Source of the DNA: Allopseudospirillum japonicum
GTDB lineage: Bacteria; Pseudomonadota; Gammaproteobacteria; Pseudomonadales; Halomonadaceae
Direction of reading: 5' to 3'
Assembly: GCF_900108915.1 (NCBI RefSeq)
Contig: NZ_FNYH01000015.1
Location: 1-49,383 of the forward strand
Length of the DNA: 49,383 bases
Positions 25,745 to 35,302 of the stretch are shown here, piece by piece. The notes under the pieces were generated by a model that was not told where the DNA came from, did not search any database, and was given only the letters and a program-made list of their open reading frames with translations. How positions within the stretch are numbered: position 1 is the first letter of the stretch; each line of letters begins with the position of its first letter. The position numbers were made by a program, and so were the translations under genes.

Positions 25745-26905
25745 TTATTCGTGGGTGGCGGTCTGGCTTGGCGTAGCAAAATGCGCATCAATGCGCCAGT
25801 CGTGACCAACCGCCCGTATATTATCAATCACCAAGGGGCGCTGATCTGCCATTTTTTCGATCCCAGTCAACGCAAATAAGGGGCGCGCGCCCTGACCTAG
25901 CAAGGTTGGCGCCATAAAGACCACAAGCGCATCCACCAAACCAGCCTGAATAAAGCTTCCTGCAAGGGTAGCGCCTGTTTCCAACAAAATCTCGTTGCAG
26001 CCGCTTTGTGCTAAGACTTTCAACACTTGCGCCAGTGGTAAACGCCCCATGGCATTTGCTTTAAAAACATGTACTTGTGCGCCTAAGGCTTCTAAATCCG
26101 CACGTTTTTGCGCATTGTCACAGGTGGTCATAATCCAGATATCACCTGGATGCTTGAAGATCTGCGCCCATAGAGGTGTACGCAAATTGGAATCTAAGAT
26201 AACGCGTAACGGCTGACGTTCACAGGCAAGTGCGGTTTCTTGCGCATCTAACAGTAAATGCGGCGCACGCACCGTCAGCGCACAATCATCATAAATGACG
26301 GTATCGACACCTGTAACGATGGCAGAGCTTTGCGCACGCAAGCCCTGTACTTGGGCGCGCGCAGCCGGACCTGTGATCCATTGAGATTCCCCTGAGCGCA
26401 TCCCAGTACGCCCATCTAGACTCATGGCCATTTTACAACGTACCCAAGGCATTTGTTCACGCATGCGCCGACAAAACCCTGGATTTAGCGCTTCAGCCTG
26501 TGCTTGTAACACACCGACTTGGACTTGAATGCCTGCAGCTTGTAGCTTGGCGATGCCTCGACCGGCAACCTCTGGATTAGGATCTTGCATCCCTATCACT
26601 ACAGATTTTATTCCTGCAGCAATCAGGGCATCGGCACAAGGTGGCGTACGTCCTTGATGACTACAAGGTTCTAGGGTGACATACGCAGTGGCACCTTTCG
26701 CTTTTTTACCTGCACGCATTAATGCTTGTACTTCTGCATGGGCTTCGCCTGCACGTTCATGCCAGCCTTCGGCGATCACACGTCCATTTTTTACCAACAC
26801 GCACCCTACACGCGGGTTAGGATGCGTCGTATATAAACCACGTCGCGCTAATTCCAACGCACGCGCCATATAATATTCAGCGCAAGCGGATGCTGTGTGC
26901 CGCAT
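25745..26905 (-). CDS. ribD: bifunctional diaminohydroxyphosphoribosylaminopyrimidine deaminase / 5-amino-6-(5-phosphoribosylamino)uracil reductase
   Basis: Second and third riboflavin steps. The N-terminal zinc deaminase domain shows HAEVQALMRAG and the EPCSHQGRTPPC zinc cluster. The C-terminal NADPH reductase domain starts near residue 150 (RCKMAMSLDGR) and includes VTGVDTVIYDDCALTVR and LLETGATLAGSF. At 386 aa it is slightly longer than E. coli RibD. It follows nrdR by 18 nt. Confidence 0.95.
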   Translation of the reverse strand: MRHTASACAEYYMARALELARRGLYTTHPNPRVGCVLVKNGRVIAEGWHERAGEAHAEVQALMRAGKKAKGATAYVTLEPCSHQGRTPPCADALIAAGIKSVVIGMQDPNPEVAGRGIAKLQAAGIQVQVGVLQAQAEALNPGFCRRMREQMPWVRCKMAMSLDGRTGMRSGESQWITGPAARAQVQGLRAQSSAIVTGVDTVIYDDCALTVRAPHLLLDAQETALACERQPLRVILDSNLRTPLWAQIFKHPGDIWIMTTCDNAQKRADLEALGAQVHVFKANAMGRLPLAQVLKVLAQSGCNEILLETGATLAGSFIQAGLVDALVVFMAPTLLGQGARPLFALTGIEKMADQRPLVIDNIRAVGHDWRIDAHFATPSQTATHE

Positions 26906-26923
26906 ACCTGAGTCCTCTTAACG

Positions 26924-27400
26924 CTAGTGGTCATCCGCAGAAGGAGAGGGTTCTTGAGATAAACGATCAATTTCCGCACGAAACTCATCTAAATCTTTAA
27001 AGCTTCGATATACAGAAGCAAAACGGATGTAGGCCACTTGATCCAGTTGCTTAAGATGCTGCATCACCACTTCCCCTATTTGCCGAGATTGCAGCTCCCG
27101 CTCACCCAAAGCACGTATTTGGTGGCGTACACGCTGCAAAGCAGCCTCAACGGCTTCCGTATCTACGGGACGTTTTTCGAGTGCTCGCAACATACCAGCA
27201 CGAAGTTTTTGCTCATCAAAAAGCTCACGCGAACCATCTTGTTTAATCACACGAGGTAATACAAGTTCAGCAGTTTCATAGGTAGTAAAACGTTCACCGC
27301 AGCTCAAGCATTCACGGCGTCGGCGAACTTGGTCACCTTCGGCGACTAACCTAGAATCGTTGACTTTAGTGTCATGAGCACCGCAGAAGGGGCAATGCAT
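26924..27400 (-). CDS. nrdR: transcriptional repressor NrdR
   Basis: Zinc-ribbon plus ATP-cone repressor of ribonucleotide reductase genes. The zinc ribbon uses CPFC and CLSC (residues 3-37), followed by GERFTTYE. The ATP-cone begins near residue 48 with [16 protein letters not shown]. The 158 aa are family-typical. It is the first gene of the riboflavin operon, as in most gammaproteobacteria. Confidence 0.96.
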   Translation of the reverse strand: MHCPFCGAHDTKVNDSRLVAEGDQVRRRRECLSCGERFTTYETAELVLPRVIKQDGSRELFDEQKLRAGMLRALEKRPVDTEAVEAALQRVRHQIRALGERELQSRQIGEVVMQHLKQLDQVAYIRFASVYRSFKDLDEFRAEIDRLSQEPSPSADDH

Positions 27401-27465
27401 AAGTTGATTCCCAAAAGTGCGTACATCAAGCTTGGGCTATTCTAGCCACCTAAGGGCTTGAGCGC

Positions 27466-27494
27466 CAATAACTTCGTTGAATTTTCGCTGTCAA
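27466..27494 (-). promoter_or_regulatory. promoter of the nrdR-rib-nusB-thiL-pgpA operon
   Basis: On the minus strand a perfect TTGACA (27489-27494), a 17-bp spacer and TTATTG (27466-27471) are followed by a GC-rich discriminator. The start of transcription would be near 27459, about 60 nt before nrdR. Its -35 lies just downstream of the diguanylate cyclase stop. Confidence 0.6.
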
Positions 27495-27498
27495 GGAA

Positions 27499-28908
27499 TC
27501 AAGTAATGCTTGGGTGTGTTGCTAATACATGGCCTTGGCTATGGGGTAAGCGCGCTAAAATCAACTGATGGCCTTGCAAACCTGCATGGTCTTTCAAGTT
27601 TTGGTGATGAGGGAATATTTCACGCAAATGGGTTTGTTGATCCGATCCTTGCAAACTGCTTGGCTGCTGCTTTTGCTTTGTAGATGTCGGATTAAAGGGG
27701 GGCATCTCATCCAAAATGGAAGTTGATTTATTCGTTTTTTGACTACAAGCATACTTGTTACGATTTTCTGGATTATGAGGATCTAAACGCGGGCTATCAG
27801 CTTCTGTAATAATACAATTACGACCACAACGTTTAGCTTCATACAAAGCTAAATCGGCTCGATGCATCACCTCTTCTATGCTTTCTGTGCGTTGATATTG
27901 GGCAATACCTTGTGAGACAGTGAGTTTTAATCCCATCTCGATATCATTTAAATCCAGCATTTCAATAGCAATTCGCACACGTTCTGCTACTTGCGCAGCA
28001 TCACGCAAACCTGTGCGTACAAGCAAAAGTACAAACTCTTCTCCACCTAACCTAGCGACATAATCTACATCACGCACTGAAGCTTGCAATACCTTGGCAA
28101 CGGCTTGTAATGCTTTATCCCCTGCTTGGTGACCAAAGTTATCGTTGATGCGTTTAAAATAATCTAAATCGACAAAGCATAAGGTAAAATCGTAATCGCC
28201 ACGATCTGCCAAGCCTTTCTGGCGACGCAAGATATTCATTAGGTGACGGCGATTACATAAAGCGGTCAGCTCATCGGTAATGGCCATGCTGCTGATTTTG
28301 TGCATCGCCTCATTTAAGGCAAGATTGCGTTGTTTTAATGCATGTCTTAGGCGGCTAATTTCCATTCCCACCAAACCAATACCAAGTAGAATAAAGCTAA
28401 ATCCTATCGCTAACAGAAACTCGAATTTGAAATCTATGCCTGCTGTGGGACGCAAAATAAGATGCGCAAATAAGGGGAGAAAATAAGCGCTGAGCAAAAG
28501 GATCACTAAAAATGCAAAGCCTTTTGGTTGTGCACGAAAGATGCCAAACAACATGACCACAAAAAAGTGCATACATAAAATAGCGCGCATATCAGGCGCA
28601 AAGTATAAAAAAAGGCTGTTAAAACCAACATACCAAAGGATTTGTAAACGCGTTAGGCTAGGATCTTTGAATTTTAGATTATGGTTTCGATAAATTAACC
28701 AAGGGAAGCCCGCATATCCAATCCAAGCTGCCAAAGTTAATAGCCACCAAGTCCCTGCCGAAAGCCAAAAGTAACCTTGTTGTAGGCCTAGCCAGCAAAT
28801 CAGCGTGTGTGCCGCACCCGCTCCTGAAGCTAGCAAAGCACGCCGCAATCTTAATTGTTGGTGATCTTGAAAACTGCTTGTGCGGGGCACCCCTTCCATT
28901 ACGTGCAC
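27499..28908 (-). CDS. membrane diguanylate cyclase (GGDEF)
   Basis: Makes c-di-GMP. Five to six hydrophobic helices (about residues 20-190) form a membrane sensor resembling a MASE-type module, but I cannot assign the type. A GGDEF domain follows (about 205-370) with ITDELTALCNRRHLM, the metal Asp in FVDLDYFKRIND and the active-site GGEEF. RDVD lies five residues before GGEEF, which is a proper RxxD inhibitory site. The last 95 or so residues are a Gln/His/Ser/Pro-rich tail beyond the normal domain end (GRNCIITEAD). The longest start is a GTG at 28908; an ATG at 28899 is equally possible, and no good ribosome site is visible. Confidence 0.88.
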   Translation of the reverse strand: MHVMEGVPRTSSFQDHQQLRLRRALLASGAGAAHTLICWLGLQQGYFWLSAGTWWLLTLAAWIGYAGFPWLIYRNHNLKFKDPSLTRLQILWYVGFNSLFLYFAPDMRAILCMHFFVVMLFGIFRAQPKGFAFLVILLLSAYFLPLFAHLILRPTAGIDFKFEFLLAIGFSFILLGIGLVGMEISRLRHALKQRNLALNEAMHKISSMAITDELTALCNRRHLMNILRRQKGLADRGDYDFTLCFVDLDYFKRINDNFGHQAGDKALQAVAKVLQASVRDVDYVARLGGEEFVLLLVRTGLRDAAQVAERVRIAIEMLDLNDIEMGLKLTVSQGIAQYQRTESIEEVMHRADLALYEAKRCGRNCIITEADSPRLDPHNPENRNKYACSQKTNKSTSILDEMPPFNPTSTKQKQQPSSLQGSDQQTHLREIFPHHQNLKDHAGLQGHQLILARLPHSQGHVLATHPSIT

Positions 28909-29251
28909 AAATATCCCTCTACGCTTTGACCGATAGGTATGTATATTGAGTGTGCATCTTCATATATTCGGCTGCATTTGACTTATCTTGAGCCATTCAA
29001 TCCTTGATTGTGCTAAGACAAGATTTTAGCCTCTCTTATTAACGACGCCTCACCTATAAATTCAAGTCTTTTTTAGCAAATTCTGACACATATCAGCTTA
29101 AGCACATAAGATAACTTGTATTTTACATCCTGCATAAAACCTAGCCAAATCTTGACGCCATCTTTAGTTTTTGTCTTACTTACAAAGGTTTTGTATATTT
29201 TATGCACATTTCTACCAAGGATCAGGCTTTACTTAACAAAGAGTAGGCAAG
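28909..29251. other. 343-nt divergent intergenic region
   Basis: AT-rich stretch between the divergent diguanylate cyclase and metR genes. Apart from the metR promoter at 29171-29199 I see no ORF with a ribosome-binding site, no RNA family signature and no strong terminator. MetR usually autoregulates from such a region, but I could not place a convincing MetR box. Confidence 0.5.
29171..29199 (+). promoter_or_regulatory. promoter of metR
   Basis: TTGTCT (29171-29176), a 17-bp spacer and TATATT (29194-29199). The start of transcription would lie about 45 nt before the metR ATG. Confidence 0.5.
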
Positions 29252-30259
29252 ATGAAGATTTCAGCTTCTTTCAATCTCGATTTACGTCACTTAAGGACGT
29301 TACAAGCTTTACGTGAGTCTGGTTCTCTGGTCGATGCAGCGGCACGTTTGCACCTTACCCAATCTGCCTTATCTCACCAAATTAAAGAATTAGAACAACG
29401 CCTGAGTTGCTCTTTATTTGTACGTAAGAGTAAGCCCTTGCGCTTTACACCTGCAGGTTTACGTTTACTGGCATTATCAGATCAAGTACTGCCACAAGTA
29501 CAACTAGCATTGCGCGATGTGCAAAGTCTAGTTGCAGGTGATACAGGGCGCCTATTCTTAGCTATAGAATGTCATAGCTGTTTTCAATGGCTGATGCCCA
29601 CGTTGGACGCTTTTCGTGAACATTGGCCAGCCATCGAAGTAGACATTCCCAGCGGACACCACTTTGATCCTTTATTAGCACTTAAACGCCAAGCACTCGA
29701 TTTAGTGATTACTGCAGATCCACAACCTTTAGATGGGCTTTTGTACGTTCCTTTGTTTCATTATGAAAGCCTCCTTGCTGTTTCTCGCAAACATCCACTG
29801 GCACAAAAAGCTTGGGTGATGCCACAGGATTTACAAGAGGAGACACTGATCGCTTACCCTGTAGAACAAGAACGTTTAGATGTTTTTCGACATTTTCTAC
29901 ATCCTGCCAAAGTGCAGCCTTTGCATGTACGAACCGCAGAACAAACCGTGATTATGATGCAACTGGTTGCCAGTGGGCGTGGCGTTTGTGCCTTACCTAA
30001 CTGGGCATTAACAGAGTACTTACATCGTGATTATGTCGCTGGATTACGCTTGGGTGAGCAGGGCACTTGGTGTACGCTTTATGCGGCAATTCATCAAGAC
30101 ACTTTGCACCTTCCTTTTATGCAAGCATTTTTGGAAACAGCACGTACTTGTTCCAATCAAGTTTTAGAAGGCGTAGCTATTGCAGACGCGAACCAGCCTA
30201 TCCCAGCACAGCAACTCCCTAACACGGAAAATCGCTTGTTGGATCCAACGAGGCTATAA
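29252..30259 (+). CDS. metR: LysR-family regulator, MetR type
   Basis: 335 aa. The LysR winged helix spans residues 8-68 (LRHLRTLQALRESGSL, HLTQSALSHQIKELEQRL). The effector domain carries MetR-like segments, namely RLFLAIECHSCFQWLMP and the YPVEQERLDVFRHFL stretch, which closely parallel E. coli MetR from memory. MetR responds to homocysteine and controls metE, metH and other methionine genes. No met gene adjoins it here, so its targets are probably elsewhere. The C-terminal 30 residues are a variable tail. The start is the ATG in AGATGAAG. Confidence 0.88.
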   Translation: MKISASFNLDLRHLRTLQALRESGSLVDAAARLHLTQSALSHQIKELEQRLSCSLFVRKSKPLRFTPAGLRLLALSDQVLPQVQLALRDVQSLVAGDTGRLFLAIECHSCFQWLMPTLDAFREHWPAIEVDIPSGHHFDPLLALKRQALDLVITADPQPLDGLLYVPLFHYESLLAVSRKHPLAQKAWVMPQDLQEETLIAYPVEQERLDVFRHFLHPAKVQPLHVRTAEQTVIMMQLVASGRGVCALPNWALTEYLHRDYVAGLRLGEQGTWCTLYAAIHQDTLHLPFMQAFLETARTCSNQVLEGVAIADANQPIPAQQLPNTENRLLDPTRL

Positions 30260-30304
30260 GGCTTTTTCGACTTTTAAAATCTTTTGTATGATGAGAATCG
30301 CTTT

Positions 30305-31108
30305 ATGTTAAAAGGCAGGTTACGCCATTTATCCCAGACAGCGGCTTGTCCACTTCCTGAATCCTTACACTTGCTTAGCTTCAATATGCAAGTAGGCATT
30401 CACACGCAGGCTTATCATCACTACCTTACCCGTGCCTGGCAACATCTACTCCCCTCACAAGAGCGTCAACACAGGCTGCAACTTATAGCCCATCAACTTA
30501 AAGCCTTTGATATTATTGGTTTACAAGAGGTGGATGGCGGCAGCCTACGGACATTATTTGTTAACCAAGTCACGCATCTGGCAGAAAAAGCGGACTTTTT
30601 TTGGCACTACCAACAAACCAACAGAAATTTAGGACGTTGGGCACAACATAGCAATGGTGTGTTGGCACGCTGGCAGCCTTGGCAAGTACAAGATCACCAA
30701 TTACCAGGTTTACCAGGACGTGGTGCTGTGGTCGCCTTCTTTGGTAATAAAAAACAGCCCTTAGTGATTGTCAATGCGCATCTTGCGTTAAGCCCAAGCG
30801 CACAATCGAAACAAATCGATTATTTATGCCGTGTTATCGCCCCATATCCCCACCTAGTTCTCATGGGTGATTTTAACGCCAGCTATGCACAGCTCGCACG
30901 CCATCCAAGCTTACAGGCACTTGGACTCATCAGTACGCAAGATCCTGGAATTAGCACTTATCCTAGCTGGCGTCCTCAACGTCATTTAGATCATATTTTG
31001 CACACCCCAACATTAAAAGCTCAATCTTTACAAGTGGGTCATCCTTTATTTTCTGACCATTGCCCTATTAGTACGCAATTACAAATTCCCGCAATTTGCC
31101 GCAATTGA
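30305..31108 (+). CDS. endonuclease/exonuclease/phosphatase-family hydrolase
   Basis: Soluble EEP-fold protein with the catalytic set in order: SFNMQ (Asn), GLQEVD (Glu), VNAHLALS (His), MGDFNA (Asp/Asn) and SDHCPI (Asp/His), so it should be active on a phosphoester. The substrate (DNA, phospholipid or other) is not readable. I start at the ATG at 30305, giving 267 aa; a TTG at 30284 is in frame but lacks a ribosome site. It lies 45 nt after metR on the same strand and may be cotranscribed. Confidence 0.85.
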   Translation: MLKGRLRHLSQTAACPLPESLHLLSFNMQVGIHTQAYHHYLTRAWQHLLPSQERQHRLQLIAHQLKAFDIIGLQEVDGGSLRTLFVNQVTHLAEKADFFWHYQQTNRNLGRWAQHSNGVLARWQPWQVQDHQLPGLPGRGAVVAFFGNKKQPLVIVNAHLALSPSAQSKQIDYLCRVIAPYPHLVLMGDFNASYAQLARHPSLQALGLISTQDPGISTYPSWRPQRHLDHILHTPTLKAQSLQVGHPLFSDHCPISTQLQIPAICRN

Positions 31109-31231
31109 GGCTGAACTTTTGTAGCAAGCTGAAGTTGTTCTATTTCAGCGCTTGGCGTTTGTCGCTATACTTGCGGGTCTTAAGGTTATTAACCGACCTA
31201 TCCCATCGGCCGATGATTAGAGGTAGTCAGA

Positions 31232-31654
31232 GTGAAAGTATTAAATACCCTTGCTGTACTCGGTTTGAGTGCTGCCGTTAGCGTAAGCGCCTTTGCTGCA
31301 AACAACAGCATGGATAAAGAAGCCATTGCAGAGCGTTTACAACCTATCGGTGCACTTTGTTTACAAGGTGAAGATTGTGGCGGCGTCGCTGCTGCACCTG
31401 CAGCTGGCCCTGCAAAATCACCCGAAGAAACCTATAATGCTGTCTGTATGGCCTGCCACAACACTGGGGCCGCTGGTGCACCTAAAAAAGGGGATGTGGC
31501 TGCTTGGGAACCCCGCTTAGCCCAAGGTATGGATACCTTATACACACATGCAATCAATGGGTTTAATGCCATGCCTGCACGTGGTGGTAACCCTTCATTA
31601 AGTGATGACGAAGTCAAAGGCGCCGTTGATTACTTAGTAGAAAACAGCAAGTAA
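31232..31654 (+). CDS. cytochrome c5-family monoheme cytochrome
   Basis: The GTG start at 31232 is supported by AGAGGT 9 nt upstream. A signal peptide (about 1-22, ending SAFA) precedes a linker with a Cys pair (ALCLQGEDC), an Ala/Pro-rich spacer and the cytochrome domain: heme site CMACH with the probable axial Met in NAMPARGG. It is a periplasmic electron carrier. c5-type cytochromes can feed terminal oxidases or a cytochrome c peroxidase. A 10-bp stem with a bulged G (about 31677-31710) follows the gene but has no T-run. Confidence 0.9.
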   Translation: MKVLNTLAVLGLSAAVSVSAFAANNSMDKEAIAERLQPIGALCLQGEDCGGVAAAPAAGPAKSPEETYNAVCMACHNTGAAGAPKKGDVAAWEPRLAQGMDTLYTHAINGFNAMPARGGNPSLSDDEVKGAVDYLVENSK

Positions 31655-31824
31655 ACCGCATTTTTTGATTTGTTTTCAGGGCACAGTAGTGACCCACACA
31701 CTGTGCCTGAGTTCTTATCCTTACGGCTTTCTCAGTCGAACCGCTACAAAAAATCTATATTTCCCAGCTTTTATTCCTTTTAGTTTACTTTTACCCTATG
31801 TAAAGCAGGCTACTGATTTGTTTT

Positions 31825-31838
31825 TTGATATAAATCAA
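31825..31838 (+). promoter_or_regulatory. perfect FNR/ANR box upstream of the chemoreceptor gene
   Basis: TTGATATAAATCAA matches TTGAT-N4-ATCAA at all ten positions. It is centred 67 nt before the gene start. A weak TTGTTT-N18-TATACC (31818-31847) overlaps it, so it could act as a repressor site on that promoter. Alternatively it could activate a promoter further down, for which I see no convincing -10. Confidence 0.65.
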
Positions 31839-31898
31839 ATTTATACCTTATTGCTTCCCTCTCTCCTGATTTGCCGCCCTCAATAGGAGGCCCTCAAT

Positions 31899-33860
31899 AT
31901 GAGGCTACAAATACTCAAAGATCTCAGCATAGGCAAAAAGCTCAGCTTGGGATTTGCATCCGTACTTTTATTAACGCTTGCTTTAGCTTGGATAAGTTAC
32001 TCTGGTCAAAATAGCGTCACTTTTCGTGTAGAAAATGCCGCTCGTATGACACAAGTGCTCCACAGTATGGATAGTGCACGCATTACTGAGAAAAACTATC
32101 TTCTACGTTTCAGCCCTGAATATGCACAAGAATTAAAAAACTACACTCAAGAGATTATCCGTGATGCACAAGCGCTAGAGGCCCGTTTTCAACCGGAAAA
32201 CCAACAAGATCGGCAAAATATGCAGGCAATTATAGCCAGCGTACGTACTTACCAAGCTGCTTTCGATACTATGGTGCAAAATCGCCAACAAAGCTTACAA
32301 GCACGTGAGCAAATGCGGGCCTTAGCCTTAGATATTGAAACGCAAGTCGATAAAGTTCGCTTAGGGCAAAAAAAAGAAGCAATGCAAGCCCTGCTGAATT
32401 ACGGCGAGCATGCGTTTATTGCTGATAAAATGCAAAAAGCAGACGATGGCGATCAACTCGTTGAATGGTTACTAGAAACTCGTCGCGCAGAAAAAAATTA
32501 TATCGAAACAGGAGAGCCTCAATTTATTGATGAGGTTGCCCAACAAGTGTTGTTAATGCAACGCTTACTCACTGATCTAAAAAATCGTTATCAAGTCCCT
32601 GCTCACCAACAAGCGGCAGCGGCCATTGATGTTGAACTCAATAAATATTATGACCTCTTTAAACAAGTGGTGAGCTTGCGTCTTGCATTGGAGCAAAGCG
32701 AAGAGCAAATGCTTGATAAAGCTAGAGATACTCTGACTTTGATCGAGCAAGTCCTCGCTTCACAACGCGATAAAATGCATACAGAAATGCAACATAATCA
32801 AACCATGACTTGGGTAGCTGCAATGATTGCCCTCATTTTGGGCAGTGCCGCGGCTATTTTGATTAGCCGTCAAATTGTTTATCCCTTGGCACGTACCATT
32901 AGCCTTGTCAATGAAATTGCCGATGGCCGTTTAGATATTGATGTCCGTGTGACACGTAAAGATGAAATTGGCCAAGTGCAAACGGCCATGCGCCGCATGG
33001 TACAAGAGCTTGGACGCCTCATTGGTCATCTACGCACAGGCACAGAACAAATCTCCAGCGCAGCCTCTCAACTCACAAGCGCTATTGTCGACACGACAGG
33101 GCATATGCAACAGCAGCAACAAGAAACGCAACAAGTTGCTAGTGCGATGCATCAAATGAGCGCCACAGTGCAGGAAGTTGCACGCCATGCGAATGAAGCA
33201 ACTCAAGCCGCTTCCGAAGCAGATGAACAAGCACACCAAGGCCACCAAGTGGTAACCAAGGCCAGCGAACTGATTACACGTCTTGCAGGGGAAGTAGAAA
33301 GCGCAGCACAAGTGATTGAAAGGGTCCGTACAGATAGTGATAACATCACCAGCGTCCTAGATGTCATTAAAACCATTGCGGAGCAAACCAACTTACTTGC
33401 CCTGAATGCAGCGATTGAAGCCGCACGCGCCGGTGAAGCAGGACGTGGTTTTGCAGTAGTGGCGGATGAAGTGCGTACACTGGCCCAACGAACACAAGGC
33501 TCTACTCAAGAAATCGAAAACCTCATCGCTACTTTACAAAAAGGTAGCCAAGAAGCGGTTGACGCTATGCAGCATAGTCGCAAAGGCGCACAAGCTAGTG
33601 TGCAAGAAGCCCAAGCTGCAAGTACAGCGTTAGAAGCGATTTCTAGTGCAGTAAACACTATTTTGTCGATGAACACGCAAATTGCCACCGCAACTGAGGA
33701 GCAAAGTGCTGTTGCTGAAGAAGTCAGCTTAAGCTTGACACGTATCCAAGGTACCAGTGAGCAAACCGCTGGTGCCGCATCACAAATCCAAAGTGCCAGC
33801 CAAGCTTTGACACAATTAGGTCAACAACTTCAGCAACAAGCCGCACGTTTTCGCATTTAG
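31899..33860 (+). CDS. methyl-accepting chemotaxis protein with HBM sensor domain
   Basis: 653 aa. A first membrane helix (about 14-34) and a second (about 303-325) bracket a periplasmic all-helical domain of about 265 residues. Its two repeated motifs, ARITEKNYL and TRRAEKNYI, are typical of the helical bimodular (HBM) domain, known in other receptors to bind organic acids. A HAMP domain (about 326-378) and a long signalling coiled coil follow. The conserved tip near residues 490-520 ([19 protein letters not shown]) docks CheA and CheW. Gln/Glu-rich methylation helices flank it. AGGAGG lies just before the ATG. The FNR box upstream suggests oxygen-dependent production. Confidence 0.93.
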   Translation: MRLQILKDLSIGKKLSLGFASVLLLTLALAWISYSGQNSVTFRVENAARMTQVLHSMDSARITEKNYLLRFSPEYAQELKNYTQEIIRDAQALEARFQPENQQDRQNMQAIIASVRTYQAAFDTMVQNRQQSLQAREQMRALALDIETQVDKVRLGQKKEAMQALLNYGEHAFIADKMQKADDGDQLVEWLLETRRAEKNYIETGEPQFIDEVAQQVLLMQRLLTDLKNRYQVPAHQQAAAAIDVELNKYYDLFKQVVSLRLALEQSEEQMLDKARDTLTLIEQVLASQRDKMHTEMQHNQTMTWVAAMIALILGSAAAILISRQIVYPLARTISLVNEIADGRLDIDVRVTRKDEIGQVQTAMRRMVQELGRLIGHLRTGTEQISSAASQLTSAIVDTTGHMQQQQQETQQVASAMHQMSATVQEVARHANEATQAASEADEQAHQGHQVVTKASELITRLAGEVESAAQVIERVRTDSDNITSVLDVIKTIAEQTNLLALNAAIEAARAGEAGRGFAVVADEVRTLAQRTQGSTQEIENLIATLQKGSQEAVDAMQHSRKGAQASVQEAQAASTALEAISSAVNTILSMNTQIATATEEQSAVAEEVSLSLTRIQGTSEQTAGAASQIQSASQALTQLGQQLQQQAARFRI

Positions 33861-33867
33861 CGCCAGC

Positions 33868-34551
33868 TCAGGCTTGCAGCCAATGCAAAAGCAGCAAATC
33901 TAACACACTGGCTAATCCACTAAATCCTTGCAGATCTGCCAACATTGCCTCAGGTGCTTGAATATAAGCACCTTGTGCCTGCCAATCCGGTGCACAATGT
34001 GTAATCAAAGCTTGTGCACTGGCAAGGGTCGTTTCTAAATGAAATTGTAGACCAATCACCCGCCCCGCATCCCAAGTAAAGCCTTGGTATTCACAGGCTG
34101 GACTAAAGGCTAAAGGTTGCGCATCCACTGGTAAACTAAAGCCTTGTGCATGCCAATGAAAGACCTTTAATACAGGTGGCCAAGCCAGATCGCAAAGCGC
34201 ATGTTTTTCAATCGGCCACCAACCAATCTCAGCGTTCTTACAAGGCGCTATATGGGCACCTAAAGCTTCAGCGATTAATTGTCCTCCTAGACAAATCCCC
34301 AGCAGAGGTCGATCACTCTCTAGCGTCTTACGTATTAAACGTTTTTCCGCCGCTAGCCACGGATAAGCGGCTTCATCACTGACGTTCATCGGCCCGCCCA
34401 AAACAATCAGGGCATCAAAGTCTTTTACCTTAGGCAAGGGTTCTGCTTGATACAGGTGACAAATCGTAAAGGTGTGACCTTGGCTGATCAGCCAGTCGGC
34501 AATACGTGCAGGGCCTTCAAAGGCGACATGTTGCAAAATGCAAAGGTGCAT
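33868..34551 (-). CDS. class I glutamine amidotransferase-like protein
   Basis: 227 aa with the class I GATase fold: GGPMNV, nucleophile Cys in GICLGGQ, and the His/Glu pair in QFHLE, so the triad is complete. Stand-alone relatives of the GMP-synthase-like GATase group have varied or unknown roles. The ATG at 34551 is chosen for AAGGA 7 nt upstream; an in-frame start at 34575 is unsupported. It follows kdkA on the same strand by 30 nt and may be cotranscribed, but there is no obvious lipopolysaccharide role. It is convergent with the chemoreceptor gene (7 nt apart). Confidence 0.85.
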   Translation of the reverse strand: MHLCILQHVAFEGPARIADWLISQGHTFTICHLYQAEPLPKVKDFDALIVLGGPMNVSDEAAYPWLAAEKRLIRKTLESDRPLLGICLGGQLIAEALGAHIAPCKNAEIGWWPIEKHALCDLAWPPVLKVFHWHAQGFSLPVDAQPLAFSPACEYQGFTWDAGRVIGLQFHLETTLASAQALITHCAPDWQAQGAYIQAPEAMLADLQGFSGLASVLDLLLLHWLQA

Positions 34552-34581
34552 GTTGATTCCTTTAGAATGGGTCACAAAATC

Positions 34582-35301
34582 TTAAGATAATGAAGTATCC
34601 AGCAATAAAGTAACGACTTGATGATGTTGCTGTGGGTTTAACGATAGCTTGTCAATTGAGCGGGCAAGGCGTTGCCATACTTGCGCTTGCCAGTTTTGTG
34701 CTGGAGTTCGTAAATAGCAGGCATCCAGATCAATAATAAAGACTTCTTGGGTATCTACCCGCAATAAAATATTACGTGCATTTAAATCGACATGATGCAA
34801 ACCAAAGGCCAAAACCTCAGTCACCACTTGGCGAACCTTCGATAAAATAGCTGGCTCACCTTGGCCTTGTAATAAATAATCCGCTAGCGTACAAGTCTCC
34901 AGATAACGCTCTAGCAAAAACTCTCCTTGATACACCAAGCCGCTGGGATGACGCTTGACCGCTGCCGCTAAAGGACGTGCGACAGGTAATCCCGCTTGGT
35001 AAAGATGCTGAGTCAAGATAAATTCACGAAAGGGCCGTGTGCGTTTTAATCCTGTCCACCCATAATAATCAGGGGTAAACTTGGCCACTAATCCGCCACG
35101 TCGATAATGCCGCCATACCATAGGTGGAAGATTTCGCGAACCTTTCAGTAAATAAGCTTGCCCACGGCCTTGTGCTTGTGCTTCCAATAGTCCAAGTTGC
35201 TGCCAGTGATCAACTTGATACCAAGAAGGGTGGATGTGTGGTGCTATCTGTTCATCTGCTAAAATATGCCATCCTTGTTCAGGGAAGTGCTGAATACGCA
35301 T
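34582..35301 (-). CDS. kdkA: 3-deoxy-D-manno-octulosonic acid (Kdo) kinase
   Basis: Phosphorylates Kdo in the lipopolysaccharide inner core at the cytoplasmic face. The 239-aa WaaP/KdkA-type protein kinase fold shows the catalytic loop HHVDLNARNILL and the metal site IDLD, with GGLVAKF in the N-lobe. Kdo kinases occur in species with a single Kdo on lipid A, such as Haemophilus. AAAGG precedes the ATG by 7 nt. The start codon is only one base from the start of the divergent heptosyltransferase gene, so its ribosome site lies inside that gene. Confidence 0.88.
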   Translation of the reverse strand: MRIQHFPEQGWHILADEQIAPHIHPSWYQVDHWQQLGLLEAQAQGRGQAYLLKGSRNLPPMVWRHYRRGGLVAKFTPDYYGWTGLKRTRPFREFILTQHLYQAGLPVARPLAAAVKRHPSGLVYQGEFLLERYLETCTLADYLLQGQGEPAILSKVRQVVTEVLAFGLHHVDLNARNILLRVDTQEVFIIDLDACYLRTPAQNWQAQVWQRLARSIDKLSLNPQQHHQVVTLLLDTSLS

Positions 35302-35302
35302 T

